Source: Acidobacteriota bacterium
GTDB taxonomy: Bacteria; Actinomycetota; Acidimicrobiia; Spongiisociales; UBA5794
NCBI GenBank assembly: GCA_022574065.1
Contig: JACZST010000043.1
Coordinates: forward strand, 1-10,657
Length of the DNA stretch: 10,657 bases
Direction: 5' to 3'
Below the pieces are notes generated by a model. That model was not told the origin of the DNA and made no database searches. It saw only the letters and a program-made list of their open reading frames with translations. Positions 6,934 to 10,657 of the stretch are shown one piece after another (position 1 is the first letter of the stretch; each line of letters opens with the position of its first letter). A program made the translations under genes and the position numbers.

Positions 6934-7300
6934 GCCGATACGTCCGCCACCCCATCCGGGCCGCAACCAGGAGCAGAAACACGCCGAACAGCCGGCGTAG
7001 TACCTCGGCGTCGAGACTGAGGGCAATCCATGCTCCGAGAGCGGCGCCTGCGATCCCGGCGACCGCGATGGGCATGGCGAGGCGCCAGCGGACGTTGCCG
7101 AGCCGGGTGTGGGCGACGGTGGCGACGACTGCCGCCGGCAGGATGATCGCCAGCGAGGTTCCCTGGGCTATGTGCTGGTCGAAGGAAAACAGGACGACGA
7201 GCGCCGGAACGTAGATGACACCCCCACCGATGCCGAGGGCGGCTGCGATCGACCCTGCGATCAGGCCAAGAACGATGAGCCCGGCGACTTCGAGGATCAC
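6896..7300 (-). CDS. TauE/SafE-type membrane protein, half-length, second of pair
   Basis: At 134 residues this is about half of a normal TauE/SafE permease (roughly 250). It has the family's glycine motif in the first membrane region (ALGIGGGVIYVP, 21-32), then AQGTSLAIILP (45-55), GNVRWRLA (68-75) and two further hydrophobic segments (76-95, 103-115). Related proteins export sulfite, sulfoacetate or other organosulfur anions; the substrate here cannot be told. The GTG start at 7300-7298 overlaps the stop of the upstream half as GTGA, a classic coupling signal. The long open frame upstream of this start is only the antisense-like extension through the neighbour. The tail is hydrophilic (SDQSVPEPDPS) and overlaps the convergent hydrolase gene by 38 bp. 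Confidence 0.8.
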   Translation of the reverse strand: MILEVAGLIVLGLIAGSIAAALGIGGGVIYVPALVVLFSFDQHIAQGTSLAIILPAAVVATVAHTRLGNVRWRLAMPIAVAGIAGAALGAWIALSLDAEVLRRLFGVFLLLVAARMGWRTYRLSDQSVPEPDPS

Positions 7301-7653
7301 AGCATCATCCTGATGCCGGCGATCAACAGCACCGCGGCGAATGCCGCGCTCAGCGTCCGCTCTGGGAGCAGGGTGGCCGCCCTGGCCCCGATCACCGCTC
7401 CGACCGCCGCTCCAGTGAACACGAGCAGGGCGGCACCCCAGTCGACCCTTCCGCTGATTCCGAACGCAACCAGCGCAGCCGACGAAGATGCGACGATGGT
7501 GGCGATCGACGTCCCCGAAGCCTGTCGCTGGTTGACGGCGAGCCACAGCACCAACCCTGGGACCACGATGATCCCGCCACCGACCCCGAACAGCCCGGCC
7601 ATGATTCCGGCAGCACCACCGATGAGAGCGGGCTTAACGTGGGTGGTGTTCAC
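7297..7653 (-). CDS. TauE/SafE-type membrane protein, half-length, first of pair
   Basis: This 118-residue protein is collinear with its partner: LFGVGGGIIVVP (21-32), QASGTSIATIV (44-54), GRVDWGAALL (68-77), then two hydrophobic segments and the ending LIAGIRMML, where the partner has LLVAARM. So each gene encodes one repeat of the usual two-repeat TauE/SafE fold, and the functional exporter is probably a heterodimer. GTG 7653 is chosen because homology begins there and a TACGGT sits seven bases upstream. ATG 7692 (13 codons earlier) is possible, but its extra residues look non-coding and lie close to the divergent lipoprotein start. No SD is visible for either start. Confidence 0.75.
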   Translation of the reverse strand: MNTTHVKPALIGGAAGIMAGLFGVGGGIIVVPGLVLWLAVNQRQASGTSIATIVASSSAALVAFGISGRVDWGAALLVFTGAAVGAVIGARAATLLPERTLSAAFAAVLLIAGIRMML

Positions 7654-7660
7654 CGGCGAA

Positions 7661-7666
7661 ACCGTA
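7661..7666 (-). promoter_or_regulatory. Possible -10 element of the TauE/SafE pair
   Basis: On the minus strand, TACGGT ends seven bases before the chosen GTG start, again a leaderless-type layout. It supports GTG 7653 over ATG 7692, since transcription would begin downstream of the latter. The -35 is not recognisable. Confidence 0.3.
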
Positions 7667-7699
7667 CACGGTGCGCTGTCGGATTTCGGCATCCGTCGG

Positions 7700-7705
7700 T
7701 AGCCT
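7700..7705 (+). promoter_or_regulatory. Possible -10 element of the lipoprotein gene
   Basis: TAGCCT ends nine bases before the lipoprotein ATG, with no SD in between, so the transcript may begin at the start codon. The divergent TauE pair starts 61 bp away, so both promoters must share this small interval. The -35 is weak. Confidence 0.35.
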
Positions 7706-7714
7706 TTGTGGCCA

Positions 7715-8383
7715 ATGAGATGGCCAGGATCGTTGCTGTTCGTCCCCCTTGCGGTTGCCTTTGCTGCGGGTTGCTCGCCCGGCGGCTCGGTCATCGATTC
7801 ACCGCCGGTAGTGGTGGGGGATTGGCTGGCTTCGGTCGATGGCAGTGAGTTCGAGACGGCAACCGAGAAGACCTTCCAACCGGCGCTGGCCATCGTGATC
7901 GCGGTGGAAAACGACCTGTCGACCGGGCAGACGGCCGCGTTCCTCACCGACGGGATCCCGGCGTCGGTCTCCGCCGCGTATTGGTCGTCGTTCCAGGAGG
8001 GGTTTGGCGCCTTTGCCGGCTACCCGCTTTCAGCGCTCGACGTTGGTAGTTCGGAAGAGATCTTCACCGAGGGTGTCCGTTTCGCCGCGGTCGTGGTGAC
8101 CGACCCCGAAGATGGCGATGGCATCATCTTCACCAGGGACGATCCGGCTCGGCAGATCGATCTCGTAGCCACGCTGGCCTCCGGGTTTGTCGATCCGTTG
8201 CGACGCACCTACGACCTGCTGCCAGGGAATGAGGATGGCGACACCGTGCGAGACGCCTATCTCGACACGGTCGTGCCCGCCATGTGGGCAGCAATTTCTT
8301 CCGGCCAATACGACGACGACTTCACCAGACGAGCGCTCGCCCTCATCGATGCGGTGGCTATGCCGAGCTTGCCATCTCCCTGA
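7715..8383 (+). CDS. Hypothetical lipoprotein
   Basis: This 222-residue protein starts with a short basic N-terminus, a hydrophobic stretch (SLLFVPLAVAF) and the lipobox-like AAGC, making Cys20 the probable lipidated residue. A Ser/Gly/Pro linker follows. The rest is acidic and apparently soluble, with a helix-rich part near AYWSSFQEGFGAFAG and a C-terminal part FTRRALALIDAVAMP. I recognise no family or catalytic motif. ATG 7715 is preferred over the in-frame TTG at 7706 because the signal peptide is then of normal form and a -10-like TAGCCT sits just upstream. Its last 26 bp overlap the 3' end of the convergent LLM gene. Confidence 0.65.
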   Translation: MRWPGSLLFVPLAVAFAAGCSPGGSVIDSPPVVVGDWLASVDGSEFETATEKTFQPALAIVIAVENDLSTGQTAAFLTDGIPASVSAAYWSSFQEGFGAFAGYPLSALDVGSSEEIFTEGVRFAAVVVTDPEDGDGIIFTRDDPARQIDLVATLASGFVDPLRRTYDLLPGNEDGDTVRDAYLDTVVPAMWAAISSGQYDDDFTRRALALIDAVAMPSLPSP

Positions 8384-9065
8384 GTGCGGGCAGCACCTCG
8401 TCGCCGAGCATCCTGATCGTTGCCTCCTGATCGAGCGACGTCGTCTGGATCGTCACCACGTCTGCGTTGACGTCGGCGACGAGCGGGGTATAGACCGCGA
8501 TGTAATCCTCCGGGGTCTCCACGATGCTGTACCGGGACAGGATCTCGGAGCGATCCATCTCATCTGCCTTGCGTCGCAGCTCCTCGGGATCGACGGCTTC
8601 CAACCTGCCCGGTGCCCGAAGCCCCCGCCATGCCTCCAACGCCTCCCATGCCTCGTCGGTCGTCGAGGCCAGAATCGACCACCGGCTGGCTGCGATCGAC
8701 GGCATCGGGCGTCCGGCTTCTGCGGCGGCCGCCCGTGCCGGATCGATGACCCGCTCCCTGGTTTCTGCCGGATCCTTGACCGATGTGATCACCCCTTCGG
8801 CCTTGCGGGCGGCAAGCGCCGCCGACTTGGGGCCGCCTGCTGCCATCCAGATCGGAACCGAAGCGATTGGCGGGCTGTACAGCCTGGCTCGATCGGTTTG
8901 GTACCACTCGCCTTGATAGGTCAGCTTCTCGCCGTCGAGGAGCCTGCGCATGATGTCGAGCGCCTCGTCCATCCGGTCGCGCTGCTTCGCCACCGGGATG
9001 CCCATCATGAAGGCGTCGGAGGGCAAGGCCCCCGGCCCGACCCCGAACATCACCCGTCCGCCACC
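8358..9065 (-). pseudogene. LLM-class F420-dependent oxidoreductase, 5' end missing
   Basis: The frame reads as a flavin-like (LLM) F420 oxidoreductase from GGGRVMFGVGPGALPSDA onward: QRDRMDEALDIMRRLLDGE, VPIWMAAGGPKSAALAARKA, and a C-terminal half resembling F420-dependent glucose-6-phosphate dehydrogenase-type proteins (DPEELRRKADEM, then IVETPEDY). Full members are about 330 residues and start about 100 residues earlier, with the first strands of the barrel and part of the F420 pocket. Here homology stops at about 9065, and the frame meets TGA at 9125-9123 after some 20 unrelated codons. GTG 9053 and ATG 9050 could start a 230-residue remnant, but there is no RBS and the barrel would be incomplete. 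It is almost certainly non-functional as shown, cut by an insertion or by an assembly join. Confidence 0.8.
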
Positions 9066-9230
9066 ATTGGGACACCGGGGTCGGACCTCCCGGTTCAGGC
9101 ATTCGTGCCCTTTTCCTCGTGTTCAAAATAATTTGGCCCGTGTCTGTGTGAGGGGGTGTACCGACCTTTTCGACCATCTCACACCCCTCTCAACCATTTC
9201 CCCACCCACCAACCACAAGGAGTTGACAAC
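9066..9230. other. Break point and leader of the phage-like module
   Basis: No gene is visible here. The LLM homology ends at the left edge. At 9122-9134 lies an unusually AT-rich run for this DNA (TTCAAAATAATTT), which may be a promoter -10 region. Inverted repeats and then an AAGGAG ribosome site (9217-9222) lead into the next gene. If an insertion occurred, its attachment core should lie near 9066-9080. Confidence 0.5.
9146..9189. repeat. Two overlapping inverted repeats in the leader
   Basis: GTGTGAG (9146-9152) pairs with CTCACAC (9178-9184), and the overlapping GAGGGGGTGT (9150-9159) pairs with ACACCCCTC (9181-9189) if one G bulges. The two stems exclude each other, and the 9160-9177 segment lies in either loop. 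They lie 40-80 bp before the zinc-finger gene, so they could be an operator or a leader-RNA switch; this is inference only. Confidence 0.4.
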
Positions 9231-9878
9231 ATGGCTGCACCTTGCCGCGTCCAAACCTGTACCAAACCGAGAACTTCCCGGAGTCTCTATTGTCCCCACC
9301 ATGCCAGCCGCCACCGACGCCATGGCGATCCCTTGGGTCGCGCCATTAGCACTGCCGAGTTGCGTGAGGCCAGGGAGATCATGCGCGGCGTCATGGAGAA
9401 ATACGCCGAAGGCCGCGCCATGAAGGCCGCCTGGAAGATCATGGCGCTCCTCTTCAAACACGCCCGGCAGAAGAGGCAATCCGCCCGCCGAAAATCGGTC
9501 GGGTGGGGGTATTTCGCCCGGGCGATCTATCGAGGCCTGACTGTAGACGAGGCCCTCGAGATCATCGGGGCGGTCTACATCCTCGGCTGGGAACGGCCTA
9601 ATACGTTCTTCACAGACCATCGGCTGAACGTCCACCTCGGGTACGAGCTTCAGAGATCCAAGGGCCTTCCGTGCCGAGAAAGCTATGTCAAAGGGGTCAA
9701 GAAGAACCGTTATCCGAACGTCACCGCTCGGCAGAAACGGGAGGTCGGCGATGTCGTCAGAGAGTTTCTCGGGAAATTCCTGGCCAATGTGGTCCTCACC
9801 CGTGAGCGCGACCGGAAAGAGGCACGGGGGCTTCAAAAAGCCATCGGCGAGCCTCTAGACACGGCTTCCAGATGGTGA
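9231..9878 (+). CDS. Phage-like protein with N-terminal zinc finger
   Basis: This is a 215-residue basic protein. Residues 5-24 make a Cys-x4-Cys-x10-Cys-x2-His zinc site (C5, C10, C21, H24) followed by RHRRHGDPLGR. This C..C..C..H plus xRRHGDP signature is common at the start of actinophage and prophage proteins, many linked to HNH endonucleases or DNA binding. The rest (about 40-200) is helical and Arg/Lys-rich with no nuclease motif that I can see. ATG 9231 is well supported by AAGGAG eight bases upstream; the open frame before it is unlikely coding. It is probably DNA- or RNA-binding. It is the first gene after the LLM break and is followed 58 bp later by the HNH-like gene. Confidence 0.65.
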   Translation: MAAPCRVQTCTKPRTSRSLYCPHHASRHRRHGDPLGRAISTAELREAREIMRGVMEKYAEGRAMKAAWKIMALLFKHARQKRQSARRKSVGWGYFARAIYRGLTVDEALEIIGAVYILGWERPNTFFTDHRLNVHLGYELQRSKGLPCRESYVKGVKKNRYPNVTARQKREVGDVVREFLGKFLANVVLTRERDRKEARGLQKAIGEPLDTASRW

Positions 9879-9897
9879 GCGTCACCCGAATGTCTAG
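9855..9897. repeat. Inverted repeat CTAGACA / TGTCTAG
   Basis: Perfect 7-bp arms at 9855-9861 and 9891-9897 flank the stop of the zinc-finger gene. Without a T tract and with a 29-base gap it is a poor terminator; it may be an operator for the HNH-like gene, or chance. Confidence 0.25.
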
Positions 9898-9936
9898 CCA
9901 TCCCCATAGCAGATAACAGAGAAAGGAATAGTCACC

Positions 9937-10290
9937 ATGGCTTATGCTCTTCCGCTCGTCGATGCCGACGAGTGCATCATCGTAGATGACAAAGTGGCCA
10001 AGTTGATTTGCCGGTACGACTGGCGCATTGGCCCGAGATACGACCGGATCGGCAAACCCCGTCCGTACGCTTTCTTACCATCGAGGGACCGCTCGAAGTG
10101 GCCGAAGCAGGTCTATCTGGCCAGGCTTCTCACCGATGCCAAGAAGGGACAATTCGTCCAGCACTTGAACGGCAACACCCTGGACTGCCGCCTGGAGAAC
10201 CTTCGACTTGTTGCGACGCGGGGCGAAGCCGGCAGTGCCGAGAATGCGGTCGACTTTCGCCACAACCCGCTCTGGGGCTGGAAATGGTAA
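9937..10290 (+). CDS. Degenerate HNH endonuclease-like phage protein
   Basis: This is a 117-residue protein. The stretch VYLARLLTDAKKGQFVQHLNG continuing to NTLDCRLENLRLV (59-92) lines up with the HNH_3-type core of phage homing-like nucleases, usually written as mHRLi...G..vDHinGN.lDnR.eNLR. The central His76 and the final Asn88 are present. The first His (HRL) is replaced by ALA-LEU-type residues (YLARLL), and the Asp before His76 is Gln75. It may therefore be inactive as a nuclease, or a DNA-binding derivative. Residues 1-55 resemble the beta-hairpin region before the HNH core in such proteins. ATG 9937 has AAAGGA upstream at a usable distance. Confidence 0.7.
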   Translation: MAYALPLVDADECIIVDDKVAKLICRYDWRIGPRYDRIGKPRPYAFLPSRDRSKWPKQVYLARLLTDAKKGQFVQHLNGNTLDCRLENLRLVATRGEAGSAENAVDFRHNPLWGWKW

Positions 10291-10364
10291 CCCGATCCAA
10301 CCGGCCCTCCAGGACGAGCGACACGATATGCGTTTGTAAGCCTGCGATCGGGAGGGAGACGACC

Positions 10365-10574
10365 ATGGACCTGCTGGCCGTCGTCGAAAAGGCATGGACC
10401 GCGCCGTTCCGAACCAAGAGCGATTTTGCCCGGGAGAACGCCGACGCTGTCGCTGCGGCGGCATGCCGCGGGCTTATCACGACTAGTGTCAACGCTACCG
10501 ATCACGGCAGGGACTGGCTCGTGACACCCGATGGTCTAGCTTCCCTTTGGGCGGCTCGGCGCATTGCCAAGTGA
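10365..10574 (+). CDS. Small phage-like protein, possible winged helix
   Basis: This 69-residue protein starts at ATG 10365 with GGGAGGGAG just upstream. A helix-like segment (KSDFARENADAVAAAACRG) is followed by LITTSV, a polar turn, then DWLVTPDGLASLWAARR. A helix, a short hairpin ending in 'TPDGLA', and a final helix are typical of small winged-helix proteins such as those of phages. I do not recognise a specific family. An earlier start in the same frame would run through the HNH-like gene and is rejected. Confidence 0.6.
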   Translation: MDLLAVVEKAWTAPFRTKSDFARENADAVAAAACRGLITTSVNATDHGRDWLVTPDGLASLWAARRIAK

Positions 10575-10595
10575 TCGGTTCTGAATTCCGTGAGC

Positions 10596-10615
10596 CTGAG
10601 CTTGGGAAAGCTCGG
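10596..10615 (+). terminator. Possible weak hairpin after the phage-like genes
   Basis: GAGCTT (10598-10603) and AAGCTC (10608-10613) form a perfect 6-bp stem with loop GGGA, extended by one G-U and one C-G pair. It lies about 20 bp after the last stop codon. No T tract follows, so termination is uncertain. Confidence 0.25.
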
Positions 10616-10657
10616 CCGACATCCCCGGACTCCCAGGCGAAGAAGCCTCGTCTTTCC

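Noticed and set aside
10483..10496. GACTAGTGTCAA-like word resembling the palindrome region near 2172.
   Set aside because: It lies inside the 69-residue gene, is only a partial match and is not palindromic over the same length; likely chance.
1..10657. CRISPR arrays, tRNA or rRNA genes, insertion sequence ends.
   Set aside because: No regularly spaced repeats, cloverleaf or rRNA signatures, transposase genes or terminal inverted repeats were seen on reading both strands.

Overview
The window is high-GC bacterial DNA with actinobacterial gene content: a nif3-type gene overlapping a C4 zinc-ribbon coiled-coil gene, an F420-type LLM oxidoreductase, a DUF2330 protein, a Flp pilin and several SD-less starts. 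The best guess is an Actinomycetota member outside the mycolic-acid group, perhaps Acidimicrobiia-like. The class is inference and cannot be fixed from sequence alone.

Positions 1-9065 look like ordinary chromosome made of short transcription units on both strands. From left to right they are: a secreted DUF2330 protein (minus, cut by the window edge); a divergent UbiG-like methyltransferase; a 424-bp intergenic stretch with a cluster of CTAGTC/GACTAG palindromes; an orphan Flp-type pilin; msrA (minus); a secreted protein with an acidic repeat linker and two Ig-like domains (minus, with a clear intrinsic terminator); a nif3 - zinc-ribbon pair overlapping by 13 bp (plus), followed by a YdjM/DUF457-like membrane hydrolase; two half-length TauE/SafE genes overlapping by 4 bp (minus); a divergent lipoprotein; and the 3' two thirds of an LLM-class F420 oxidoreductase (minus).

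That LLM reading frame breaks at about 9065-9075, with roughly the first 100 residues of the family missing. Beyond the break the sequence changes character. Three small plus-strand genes follow, each with a strong Shine-Dalgarno sequence: a zinc-finger protein, a degenerate HNH-type protein and a 69-residue protein with winged-helix-like features. This looks like the edge of a phage-derived insertion, or else an assembly join.

There is no single pathway. Recognisable themes are protein oxidation repair (MsrA), export and the cell surface (DUF2330 protein, Ig-like protein, pilin, lipoprotein, TauE/SafE pair), and a conserved housekeeping pair (Nif3 plus zinc ribbon). The most unusual points are the broken LLM gene at the phage-like boundary, the TauE/SafE exporter split into two coupled halves, the His-to-Tyr change in the Nif3 metal site, and the contrast between SD-less starts on the chromosomal side and SD-led genes on the phage-like side. 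I did not find a convincing new multi-gene system.
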